Below, piece after piece: positions 37,934-45,164 of a DNA stretch of 47,855 bases. The stretch covers positions 1 through 47,855 of the forward strand of contig MGFH01000153.1 of the NCBI GenBank assembly GCA_001791795.1. Reading direction: 5' to 3'. Origin of the DNA: Candidatus Wallbacteria bacterium GWC2_49_35 (GTDB lineage Bacteria; Muiribacteriota; UBA9980). The translations under genes and the position numbers were made by a program. The notes beneath the pieces are model-generated. The model was not told the origin of the DNA. It did no database searches and saw only the letters and a list, made by a program, of their open reading frames with translations. Numbering within the stretch: the first letter of the stretch is position 1; each line of letters begins with the position of its first letter.

Positions 37934-38482
37934 CTACATTAGAAGCACGGCGGCAGCGACGACGGTGGTCCAGAGGCCGTTTTTATCGCCGATGGCCGAT
38001 TGGGTAAGGTTTCTGGTGCGGACCTTTATGTTGTTGATCTTCCATATTTCGGATTTTTCATCGTATTTGACGTCGCTGTCCATATCGAAACCATAAGTAG
38101 AAGCGAGCATGGCGGCAGCGAGGTCTTCCGCGTAGTCGCCGACGGCCTTGTCGGTAGCGCCGAAACAGTGGTGCTCGGAAAGGTATCCGTATCTTTTTTT
38201 ATCGTCAGGCTGCGCGATGCCTATCGAGGCGGCTATGAGACGGTTAGGCTCGTTGGTCGCGATGTCCGCCAGAACTACGAAGGTTATCTGGCCCGACTTT
38301 AACTTCGGAGATGCTACTTTTTCTGTTAATATCTTCGCGCCTGGCGGAAATATGGATGAAACGCGGACCAGATTGTACTGGGCTATCTTCGCGTTCCTCA
38401 ACGCCATTTCAAACGACTGCAGTTTTTCCTTAGATTTTCCGACGCCTTTTGTTAAAAAAAGCCCTTTGGGTACGAAATCCAT
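37934..38482 (-). CDS. pdaD: Pyruvoyl-dependent arginine decarboxylase
   Basis: 182 residues from ATG 38482; the TTG just upstream (38485) is also possible, and AAGGAG lies at 38500-38495. The enzyme converts arginine to agmatine and CO2, the first step of agmatine-route polyamine synthesis. The proenzyme self-cleaves between two serines to create the pyruvoyl cofactor; here the site is RVSSIFPPG with S42/S43. Other family features are the YLSEHH segment with its catalytic-site glutamate, and the short alpha/beta size. No agmatinase or agmatine deiminase is in the window, so the downstream pathway lies elsewhere. It has its own extended -10 promoter and a palindromic terminator. Confidence 0.94.
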   Translation of the reverse strand: MDFVPKGLFLTKGVGKSKEKLQSFEMALRNAKIAQYNLVRVSSIFPPGAKILTEKVASPKLKSGQITFVVLADIATNEPNRLIAASIGIAQPDDKKRYGYLSEHHCFGATDKAVGDYAEDLAAAMLASTYGFDMDSDVKYDEKSEIWKINNIKVRTRNLTQSAIGDKNGLWTTVVAAAVLLM

Positions 38483-38536
38483 CAATTATATTATCTCCTT
38501 CTTTTTCCAGGTTAAAGCGCTAACTTTTAATTTTTT

Positions 38537-38545
38537 ATTATATCA
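38537..38545 (-). promoter_or_regulatory. Extended -10 promoter of the arginine decarboxylase gene
   Basis: The minus strand reads TGATATAAT (38545-38537), a perfect -10 with TG extension. The 17-bp spaced -35 position reads TTGCAT (3 of 6). The start is near 38530, with a leader of about 48 bases carrying the Shine-Dalgarno. Confidence 0.65.
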
Positions 38546-38740
38546 CTATAAAAATTCAAATGCAATATATTTTTATAATTTTTTTCGATTTATCGCGTTA
38601 CTCACTTGAAATAAAATCGAAAATATAATAAAATTACTTCCGACGCCGTATTCCGGCCCCGAGCTCTTCCGGCGGCAATAATATCACGAAATCATTATAT
38701 GCCGGATATCCCATAGATTTATAGTTATACGGAGATGCAC

Positions 38741-40825
38741 ATGCCCGACGACACCATGGATTTCAATTTCAACGGCGGCGCCGCCTCCGCGGCGTCTGAG
38801 CGCATAAGGTCGCTGACCGAATTCATCACGAGGTGCGACCACGAATATTACCTGCTCAACAGGCCTTCCGCGAGCGACATTGAATACGACCGCGCCATGG
38901 CCGAACTGGAGAAACTCGAAAAAGAACACCCCGGGCTGAAAATGCCGGGCTCTCCGACCGGACGCGTTTCCGGCTCGCCCGCGAAGGAGTTCCGCCAGAT
39001 AACCCACGAAACGCCAATGCTCTCGCTCGCCAACTCCTACGGCATCGAAGATCTCCGCGACTTTGAAACGCGAATATTAAAAGATCTGAATATAGGCAGG
39101 GCGCCTTCCGATTTCATAAAACCTGAAGATATACAATATTGCGTCGAGCTGAAATTCGACGGCGCATCGATCTCGCTCACTTACGAGCGCGGCGTTCTAA
39201 AAAGCGCCGCCACGCGCGGCGACGGGCGCACCGGCGAGGACGTGACGGCGAACGTCGCCACCATAAAACAGGTTCCGCTCCGGCTCGCGCTCGACTGCGA
39301 CGCGGTAGTTCGCGGCGAGATCTTCATGCCCCGAAGCGTCTTCGCCGCTCTCAACACCGCGCGCGAAGATGCGGGAGAGGCGGTCTTCGCCAATCCGCGA
39401 AACGCCGCCGCCGGAGCGCTCAGGCAGCTCGACGCGAAGGTTACGGCCGGACGCGGCCTGAATATTTTTCTGTACAACCTCGCGAAATCCCCTGTGGTCT
39501 ATGAGAAAGGCAAAGGGCGCGAAACGGCCTTCGAAACGCATTCAGCTTCGCTCGAGTTCCTCGCGGCCCTCGGCATGCGCGTTTCTGAAAACTTTTCGGT
39601 CCTTCGCGGCATGGACGCCGTCATCGCGCATATCGAAAAGTGGGAAACGATGCGCCGCTCGCTCGACTACGACACCGACGGCATGGTCGTGAAGGTCGAC
39701 AACCTCGCATGGCAGGCTTCCCTCGGCTTCACCGCGAAATCGCCGCGCTTCGCTATGGCTTATAAGTACGCGCCCGAGCGCGCCGAAACCGTCATCGAAA
39801 GCATCCAGATCCAGGTCGGAAAAACCGGCACGCTCACGCCCGTCGCGAACTTCACGCCCGTGACGCTTTCTGGCACGCGCATAGCCCGCGCGTCGCTTCA
39901 CAACGCCGACGAGATCGAGGCGAAGGACATCCGCGAAAACGACCATGTCATAATAGAAAAAGCCGGCGAGATCATCCCGCAGGTCGTCGAGGTCATAGTT
40001 TCCCGCCGCGGCCCCGATTCGAAGAAATTCACGATGCCCTCCGAATGCCCCGCCTGCGGCTCGCCGGCCGTCCGCAACGAAGGAGAGGCCGCCTGGCGAT
40101 GCGTTTCGCTGTCCTGCCCGGCCCAGTTCATCAGAAAAGCCGAATATTTCGCTTCCAAACGCGCTCTCGACTTCGAAGGCTTCGGCGAAAAAGTTATCGA
40201 AACGCTCGTCGAACACGGACTTATCGGCGACATGGCCGACATACTCAAACTCAGATACGAAGACTTCCTCAAACTTCCGCGTTTCAAGGAAAAACTGGCG
40301 TCGAAGCTCGCGCTCGAGATCGAAAAGAAAAAGAACACCACGCTCAACCGCTTCATCACGGCTCTTCAGATACCCTTCGTCGGCGAAACCACCGCGGCTT
40401 CCCTGGCGGGCCATTTCAAATCGTTCGAAAAGATCGCCGCCGCGTCGCCCGAAGATTTCCTGGCCGTGGGAGAGATAGGCGAAAAGATCGCCGCGTCGCT
40501 CGCGCGCTTTTTTTCCAACGCAAAGAACGCCGGGATAATAAATAAAATTTTTGAAGCGGGCCTCAGGATCGAGGCGATATCCTCCGTCAGAGCCGAATCG
40601 GATCGTCTCGCGAACAGATCCTTCGTGATAACCGGAACGCTTTCGGTCCCGCGCGATTCAGTTGAAGAACTTATCGAGGCCCACGGCGGCTCGAACGCCT
40701 CGAGCGTGTCGAAAAAGACGTCCTTCGTCGTCGCGGGCGACTCGCCCGGCTCGAAATTCGACAAGGCCGTCAAACTCGGCGTATCAGTGATAACTTACGA
40801 GCAGCTTCTTAAAATGATAGAATAA
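38741..40825 (+). CDS. ligA: NAD+-dependent DNA ligase
   Basis: 694 residues from ATG 38741; an ATG six bases earlier touches the GGAG site and is too close to it. LigA joins DNA nicks in replication and repair using NAD+. Domain order is normal: the Ia NMN-binding domain (YYLLNRPSASDIEYD near 36-50), the adenylation domain with catalytic K138 in ELKFDGAS, an OB domain, a four-cysteine zinc finger (CPACG...CVSLSC) near 430-455, helix-hairpin-helix repeats, and a C-terminal BRCT domain from about 617. Length is typical. It stands between a divergent arginine decarboxylase gene and a convergent foldase gene, so it is transcribed alone. Confidence 0.98.
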   Translation: MPDDTMDFNFNGGAASAASERIRSLTEFITRCDHEYYLLNRPSASDIEYDRAMAELEKLEKEHPGLKMPGSPTGRVSGSPAKEFRQITHETPMLSLANSYGIEDLRDFETRILKDLNIGRAPSDFIKPEDIQYCVELKFDGASISLTYERGVLKSAATRGDGRTGEDVTANVATIKQVPLRLALDCDAVVRGEIFMPRSVFAALNTAREDAGEAVFANPRNAAAGALRQLDAKVTAGRGLNIFLYNLAKSPVVYEKGKGRETAFETHSASLEFLAALGMRVSENFSVLRGMDAVIAHIEKWETMRRSLDYDTDGMVVKVDNLAWQASLGFTAKSPRFAMAYKYAPERAETVIESIQIQVGKTGTLTPVANFTPVTLSGTRIARASLHNADEIEAKDIRENDHVIIEKAGEIIPQVVEVIVSRRGPDSKKFTMPSECPACGSPAVRNEGEAAWRCVSLSCPAQFIRKAEYFASKRALDFEGFGEKVIETLVEHGLIGDMADILKLRYEDFLKLPRFKEKLASKLALEIEKKKNTTLNRFITALQIPFVGETTAASLAGHFKSFEKIAAASPEDFLAVGEIGEKIAASLARFFSNAKNAGIINKIFEAGLRIEAISSVRAESDRLANRSFVITGTLSVPRDSVEELIEAHGGSNASSVSKKTSFVVAGDSPGSKFDKAVKLGVSVITYEQLLKMIE

Positions 40826-40874
40826 GCGCGAAATAAAACGCCGCCGAAAAAGCGCACGCGCACTAAAATCATAC

Positions 40875-40913
40875 AAAAAAGGGCCTTACCCTGAGAGGGG
40901 CGGCCCTTTTTTT
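40875..40913. terminator. Bidirectional terminator between ligA and the foldase gene
   Basis: AAAAAAGGGCC (40875-40885) pairs with GGCCCTTTTTT (40902-40912). A T-run follows in both directions. Confidence 0.85.
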
Positions 40914-40994
40914 GTGCTGAATAAAATATATTCGATAAAGTCTGAGTTTATAAAACAATACTTTATTATAAAATTATTTTAATTAATTAAAAAA

Positions 40995-41017
40995 TTAAAT
41001 ATTAAATATTAAATATT
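40995..41017. repeat. Short TTAAATA tandem repeat
   Basis: Three exact copies of TTAAATA plus TT, ending three bases before the stop codon of the foldase gene. It is a simple AT repeat, possibly from slippage. Confidence 0.8.
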
Positions 41018-41019
41018 GT

Positions 41020-42507
41020 TTATTTTATTTTTTCATTGAACAGCTGCGGTTTGTATTTGTCTCTGAGATATTTCTGGAAAGCGTCGCGCGCCGCCATCTG
41101 TTTTTCCCGCTTCAGCGAGTTCTCTATTTTCGGCGTTTCTTCGGCGAGTTCGCGCTGTTTGCCTTCTATCTTGTCGGTGACCTTTATTATGTGGAAGCCG
41201 AACTGCGTCTTGACTACAGGTGTCATTTCGCCTTTTTTGGCCGCGAAGGCCGCGGTCTCGAATTCCTTCACCATCATGCCGCGCCCGAAAAGTCCGAGAT
41301 CGCCGCCTTTTTCCTTCGAAGGACAGCTTGATTCGGCTTTTGCGAGTTCTTCGAAGTTAGCGCCTTCCTTGAGTTTCTTTTCGATCTCCTTCGCCTTTTC
41401 TTCGCTCGCTACGAGTATATGCGAAGCCTTAACCTGGTCGTCACGGAAGCTGGCCTTGTTATCCTCGTAATATTTCTTAACGGCGTCGGGGCTGACCTCG
41501 ATATTTTTAAATACTTCGCTGTCGATAAAAAGTCTTTTTTTCTGCATATTTTTGATCTTTTCGAGCTCGTTTTTGACCTTTTCGTTCTTGTCGGGAGCGT
41601 ATCCGTTCTTGACCGCGTAATCTGAAAGCAAGTGGGCCTTGAGGAGGTTATCGGCTATCATGGCGCAGTATTCGGGGCTTTCGAGATTATGAACCGACTT
41701 GTTCTGGCTGACTATCTTGTCGGTGTCGAACGCTTTTTTCAGATCGCCGAGCGTGATGCTCGCGAATTTGGTGTCGTAAATCGAAATCGCGAGTTCGCTC
41801 GAATCGAGCTTCGCTATGTCTTTTATCTTCGCAAGGCCCGCTTCGTTGGTCTTCACTTCATATTCTTTAGCGGTGTCGAGCCAGTATTTCATGAGGTATT
41901 CCTCGAGTCTTTTATTTTTCAGTTCTTCGTTTATAGCCTGCTTGACGTTGTCGAATTCGGCCGTTTTGAACTGAGTTTCTTTGTTCTTATCGTAAAAATC
42001 TTTAATTTCCTGCTCGCTTACTTCGACTTTGTGGTTCTGTATCTTTTCGGTCATATAAAAGTGAAGTATGACGCGCTTTTCGATCTCGGACATGACCTGT
42101 TTGAACTGCTCGTTGTCGTCGAATTTCTTCTCGGCGATCTCCATTTCGAGCATTTTATCGTCGACCATCTGTTCTAAAAATCTTTCTTTGTCGGCTTTTT
42201 TTATAGTATTGCGCGGAACGTAAGGCGGTATCTGCTCGTCGAGCTTCGCGTTGAAATCTTTGCCTTTGATCTCGTCAGTTCCTACCTTCGCGAGAACTTC
42301 TTCGGGGGCGATCGTGACTATTTCGGCCGTAGAGGCCATTGCGGGACCTTCGGCGTCGGTCACGTTGAATTTCATGTTATCGACGTTGACCTCCTGTGAA
42401 GCGCCGACTTCGGTCGTCGAGCCGTCAGCGGCCTCCGAGCGGGCCGGAAGGGACATCGATATAAGTACCATTGAAGCGATTAAAAGGCTTAATTTTACAA
42501 GATCCAT
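41020..42507 (-). CDS. Periplasmic parvulin-type peptidyl-prolyl isomerase (SurA/PrsA-like)
   Basis: 495 residues; AAGGAG lies five bases before the ATG. The signal peptide covers about 1-27 (hydrophobic core, then ARSEA). Charged helical chaperone-type segments follow (about 60-330), resembling SurA N-terminal and linker regions. One rotamase domain occupies about 355-450, with the family motifs [26 protein letters not shown] and [10 protein letters not shown]. It helps proteins fold after export, consistent with the many large exported proteins in the window. Length is between single-domain PrsA and two-domain SurA. A strong sigma70-type promoter precedes it. Confidence 0.93.
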   Translation of the reverse strand: MDLVKLSLLIASMVLISMSLPARSEAADGSTTEVGASQEVNVDNMKFNVTDAEGPAMASTAEIVTIAPEEVLAKVGTDEIKGKDFNAKLDEQIPPYVPRNTIKKADKERFLEQMVDDKMLEMEIAEKKFDDNEQFKQVMSEIEKRVILHFYMTEKIQNHKVEVSEQEIKDFYDKNKETQFKTAEFDNVKQAINEELKNKRLEEYLMKYWLDTAKEYEVKTNEAGLAKIKDIAKLDSSELAISIYDTKFASITLGDLKKAFDTDKIVSQNKSVHNLESPEYCAMIADNLLKAHLLSDYAVKNGYAPDKNEKVKNELEKIKNMQKKRLFIDSEVFKNIEVSPDAVKKYYEDNKASFRDDQVKASHILVASEEKAKEIEKKLKEGANFEELAKAESSCPSKEKGGDLGLFGRGMMVKEFETAAFAAKKGEMTPVVKTQFGFHIIKVTDKIEGKQRELAEETPKIENSLKREKQMAARDAFQKYLRDKYKPQLFNEKIK

Positions 42508-42539
42508 AAAAACTCCTTAATTTATTTGATGACCGCTTG

Positions 42540-42568
42540 ATTATATTTGTAAACATCTTAAAAGTCAA
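42540..42568 (-). promoter_or_regulatory. Sigma70-type promoter of the foldase gene
   Basis: On the minus strand, -35 TTGACT (42568-42563, 5 of 6), 17-bp spacer, and perfect -10 TATAAT (42545-42540). The start is near 42533, giving a leader of about 26 bases. Confidence 0.88.
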
Positions 42569-42642
42569 GATATTTATTTGGGCGGCGCCATGAAATCCGG
42601 CCGGTTTGAGGGGCTCGACCGAACCTTCCGGCGAACGCGCGC

Positions 42643-42675
42643 AAAAAAATAAAAAAGGGCATTAAAAAAATGCCC
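42643..42675 (-). terminator. Terminator after the small exported protein genes
   Basis: On the minus strand GGGCAT pairs with ATGCCC around an A/T loop, followed by TTTTTTATTTTTTT. It lies 39 bases past the stop of the 154-residue protein. Confidence 0.85.
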
Positions 42676-42713
42676 CTCAGCTCAGAAACGTTTATAGTAC
42701 GATTTTTCGCGCT

Positions 42714-43178
42714 TTATTTAACTTTGTTTTCAACCGTGCCCGCCGGGACTTTATCCGGCGCGTTTTTTAAAGCGTTTTCGGCAGTCGCCGGATCGCCGGC
42801 ATTTACAGGCGGCGTTGCCGGCTGTTTATAAATTTCGAAACCGCTCATTAAAATGCCCTTTTTCCTGTCTTCTTTACTGAGCCGGAGCTGTCCGGCTACG
42901 GTAAACTTAAGCGCGCCGTAATCTTTAACCGCCAGTATCTGGTCCACAATGGCCTTCGGGCCTATCAACTTATATTTTTCCCCTTTTTCGTCGACAAGTT
43001 CATAAACGGGCCGCGATTCTTTTTTAACGGTTTTTACCTGGCGCACCGCGCCGACCGCGGTAAATAAAACTTTTCCGTCCGCTACACCGCCGGAAGGCTC
43101 GGCGTAAACATGCGTCAGCGGCACCTGAGCCGCGAACAGTATGAATATTAAAAACGCATGAAAAATTTTAGAGATCAT
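42714..43178 (-). CDS. Small exported protein, OB-like fold suspected
   Basis: 154 residues, ATG with GGGAGGAAGG upstream. A signal peptide covers about 1-26 (ending HVYA). Residues 35-118 contain alternating strands with the pattern Y-E-L-V-D-E-K-G-E-K-Y-K-L-I-G, then a conserved DYGALKFTVAGQL and a closing GFEIYKQ. The same order (L-F-V-A-E-D-G-Q-K-Y, then DYANKTFKVKG) occurs in the next gene, so the two are probably old paralogues; the pattern fits a small beta barrel as in OB-type exported proteins. The C-terminal 30 residues are Pro/Ala-rich. No known function was recognised. It lies 94 bases downstream of its paralogue and probably shares its transcript. Confidence 0.75.
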   Translation of the reverse strand: MISKIFHAFLIFILFAAQVPLTHVYAEPSGGVADGKVLFTAVGAVRQVKTVKKESRPVYELVDEKGEKYKLIGPKAIVDQILAVKDYGALKFTVAGQLRLSKEDRKKGILMSGFEIYKQPATPPVNAGDPATAENALKNAPDKVPAGTVENKVK

Positions 43179-43221
43179 TTTGCCTTCCTCCCCTTGTCCA
43201 GGGTTTTTAGCCTGACCGGCG

Positions 43222-43246
43222 CCCGCTCCGCTTTAAGCGGAACGGG
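43222..43246 (-). repeat. Intergenic hairpin between the two paralogous exported protein genes
   Basis: CCCG-C-TCCGC and GCGGA-A-CGGG pair with one mismatch around a TTTAA loop. No T-run follows on the minus strand, so it is more likely an RNA-stability or partial-attenuation hairpin than a full terminator. Confidence 0.5.
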
Positions 43247-43272
43247 GACCGGCGAAAAGAGATTTAAATTAA

Positions 43273-43842
43273 TTATTTGCCGGTTTCAGCGGGTTTTTCT
43301 TCGGCTTTAGGAGCTTCGACAGCGGGCGTTGCCGGTACTGCCGGCGTCGCGGAAACCGCGGGAGCTTCGGGGGCCTTTACTTCAGCTTTAGGAGCTTCAG
43401 CCGCGGGCGTTGCAGGCGTTGCGGGAGCTTCGGGAGCCTTTACTTCAGCGGGAATGGCGGGCGTGCCGACTTCGCTGAATTCATCTATCTTTAAAGAAGG
43501 ATAGTAGTCTTTTTTGTCTTTGTCTTTCTCAGATACGGGTTTCGAAGTGCCTTTCACTTTGAAGGTTTTGTTAGCGTAATCAGCAACTGCGAATATGCCG
43601 GCTTTTTTGCCTTTACCTTTGATTATGAAATATTTCTGGCCGTCTTCGGCTACGAATAAATGTTTCTCTCTACCTTTTGTGTCTTTTTCGCTGAGGATCT
43701 TGCCGGTGAGTTCTACTGTAACGAAAGCGCCTTTTTTGTCTTTGCCTTTTTCTTCTTTTTTCGCTTCTTCAGCCGCTATAGCAGTAGCAGCGAAATAAAC
43801 CGTGACTAATAACATGAACAATACCGCTAAAATTTTTTTCAT
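43273..43842 (-). CDS. Small exported protein with Ala/Pro/Glu-rich tail
   Basis: 189 residues from ATG 43842; a strong TAGGAGG site lies 11 bases upstream, and a GTG at 43854 overlaps that site and is rejected. The signal peptide covers about 1-23 (ending ATAIAA). A lysine/glutamate-rich stretch follows, then a beta-strand domain (about 45-120) like that of the neighbouring 154-residue protein. Residues about 130-189 are low complexity: repeats of KAPEAPA, ATPA and EAPKAE. Such tails often span the periplasm or cell wall. Function is unknown. It sits behind a consensus sigma54 promoter, so expression is probably triggered by an activator. Confidence 0.8.
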   Translation of the reverse strand: MKKILAVLFMLLVTVYFAATAIAAEEAKKEEKGKDKKGAFVTVELTGKILSEKDTKGREKHLFVAEDGQKYFIIKGKGKKAGIFAVADYANKTFKVKGTSKPVSEKDKDKKDYYPSLKIDEFSEVGTPAIPAEVKAPEAPATPATPAAEAPKAEVKAPEAPAVSATPAVPATPAVEAPKAEEKPAETGK

Positions 43843-43894
43843 TATGGGATACACCTCCTAAAAATTAGCCGCGATGAGCGGCAATAATCAGCAA

Positions 43895-43910
43895 AGCAAT
43901 TTGCGTGCCA
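43895..43910 (-). promoter_or_regulatory. Consensus sigma54 promoter
   Basis: The minus strand reads TGGCACG-CAAA-TTGCT, matching the sigma54 consensus TGGCACG-N4-TTGCW at every position. Start near 43885; the gene begins at 43842, with TAGGAGG between. No competing sigma70-type promoter was seen here. Confidence 0.85.
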
Positions 43911-44020
43911 TGTAACGCGAAAATTCGCCCGGTCCGCGGATACACAAAAGCCGCCAGCCGTAAAGTTAAAACGTCTGATCGTTTCAGCTCCGCAAAATTT
44001 ATGCAATAAAAATATCGCTA

Positions 44021-44040
44021 AGTGATAAAAAATTATCACT
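44021..44040. promoter_or_regulatory. Palindrome upstream of the sigma54 promoter
   Basis: AGTGATAA and TTATCACT form a perfect 8-bp inverted repeat around AAAA, about 145 bp upstream of the predicted sigma54 start. It could be an activator-binding site. It also lies 17 bases after the stop of the TPR gene and is followed on the minus strand by a partly T-rich tract, so it may instead be a terminator, or serve both roles. Confidence 0.45.
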
Positions 44041-44056
44041 TATATCATGCCGGTCA

Positions 44057-45163
44057 TCACATGATTTTTGAAAGGTTGACGCGCGCATCGGCAAACCCGG
44101 GATCGACGGCAAGCGCCTTTTTAAAAAGCTCTGCCGCCAGGCCGCTGTCGTTCAATTTTAAATGGAGGATGGCGCAATTGTTTAAAAAAGCCGCGCTGGC
44201 CGAAAATTTTTCGTTTTTTTCATCGGCGTATTTTTTCGCCCGCTCGTATTGTTTGAGGCTCAAAAGACATGAAATAAGGTTAATGGCAGTGTCGGCGTCG
44301 CCGTCGTCGTGCTTTTCGGCCAGCGAATAAAATTCGACGGCCCTTTCATAATTTTTAACGGCCTGATGACTGAACGCGATCTGAAAATATGCCAGATGCT
44401 TCTTTTCATCGTCGCCCGCGGCTTCCAGGGCGGCGTTAAGACACTTCTCCCGCTTTTCGAATTCGGAAAGCGGGACGAGACGGGCATGATAATAAACGGC
44501 CTCCCACGGCGCGGTCTTTTCATTCGGTTTACCTGCGATGAAAAGTTTTTCGAACTCGTCCGCGGCCTCCCGCATCGCGGAATCGCCTGCCGCGGCCGCT
44601 GACGATGCGGCAGCCCTGCTTTTGAAAATTGAATAGGCCGTCTGATAATAACGCCGGAAATGCTTTTTGTCGGGAGTGAAAGCCGCCAGCAGCGACGCCG
44701 CTGCATTATAGTTTTTTGCCGCGATATTTTTAACCGCTTCGTCCATCGCCATCGAATTCGCGCCCAGGACCGCCTCGCTTTCGGCGTCCTCTTCCAGCTT
44801 CAGTATTTTATTCAGGCCTATCAGCAGATCGTTTTCGCCTTCGGTTATCTTTCCGTTCAAAAGCATCCGGTAGTATGCTTCGCGGTAGATGGATATCTTG
44901 TATTCGCGGCCGTTCTCGTCGAGGTTACAGCCGCCGGCGAATATATTGCCTTTTTCTTTGATCTCCGCGACGGTTTCGGCGAGGACCTCGGAATATTTAG
45001 CGTCGCTTATCCCGAATTCTACCTTGAACCCTGCAAACAGGGTTTTTTCGGCGCCGTCGATCTTATTATCGCAAAGAAGTTTTTCGAACAATATCTTAAG
45101 CAGGTCTATCCTGTCGATGTCCTTCGTCGTATGTGGCGTAGTCTGTTCGATGGAATTCGTCAT
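44057..45163 (-). CDS. TerB-like/TPR repeat protein
   Basis: 368 residues. The N-terminal 120 residues are helical with acidic and hydrophobic spacing (LLKILFEKLLCDNKIDGAEK; KITEGENDLLIGLNKIL), reminiscent of TerB-like domains. From about 145 onward several TPR-like helical pairs are visible, including one with YFQIAFSHQAVKNYERAVEFYSLAEK and a last one ending VDPGFADARVNLSKI. No signal peptide is seen, so it is probably a cytoplasmic scaffold. Its ATG is one base after the stop of the pseudopilin-like gene, with AAAGGAG ten bases upstream inside that gene, so they are co-translated; it may assist assembly of the pseudopilin-like protein. Confidence 0.8.
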   Translation of the reverse strand: MTNSIEQTTPHTTKDIDRIDLLKILFEKLLCDNKIDGAEKTLFAGFKVEFGISDAKYSEVLAETVAEIKEKGNIFAGGCNLDENGREYKISIYREAYYRMLLNGKITEGENDLLIGLNKILKLEEDAESEAVLGANSMAMDEAVKNIAAKNYNAAASLLAAFTPDKKHFRRYYQTAYSIFKSRAAASSAAAAGDSAMREAADEFEKLFIAGKPNEKTAPWEAVYYHARLVPLSEFEKREKCLNAALEAAGDDEKKHLAYFQIAFSHQAVKNYERAVEFYSLAEKHDDGDADTAINLISCLLSLKQYERAKKYADEKNEKFSASAAFLNNCAILHLKLNDSGLAAELFKKALAVDPGFADARVNLSKIM

Positions 45164-45164
45164 A

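Noticed and set aside
38735-38740. ATG at 38735 as the ligA start
   Set aside because: It directly touches the GGAG site; the ATG at 38741 has normal spacing.
40995-41017. CRISPR-like or iteron array
   Set aside because: Only three 7-base AT copies without spacers; too short and simple for either.
43852-43854. GTG start for the 189-residue exported protein
   Set aside because: It overlaps the AGGAGG ribosome-binding sequence, so it cannot be used with it; the ATG at 43842 fits and begins a normal signal peptide.
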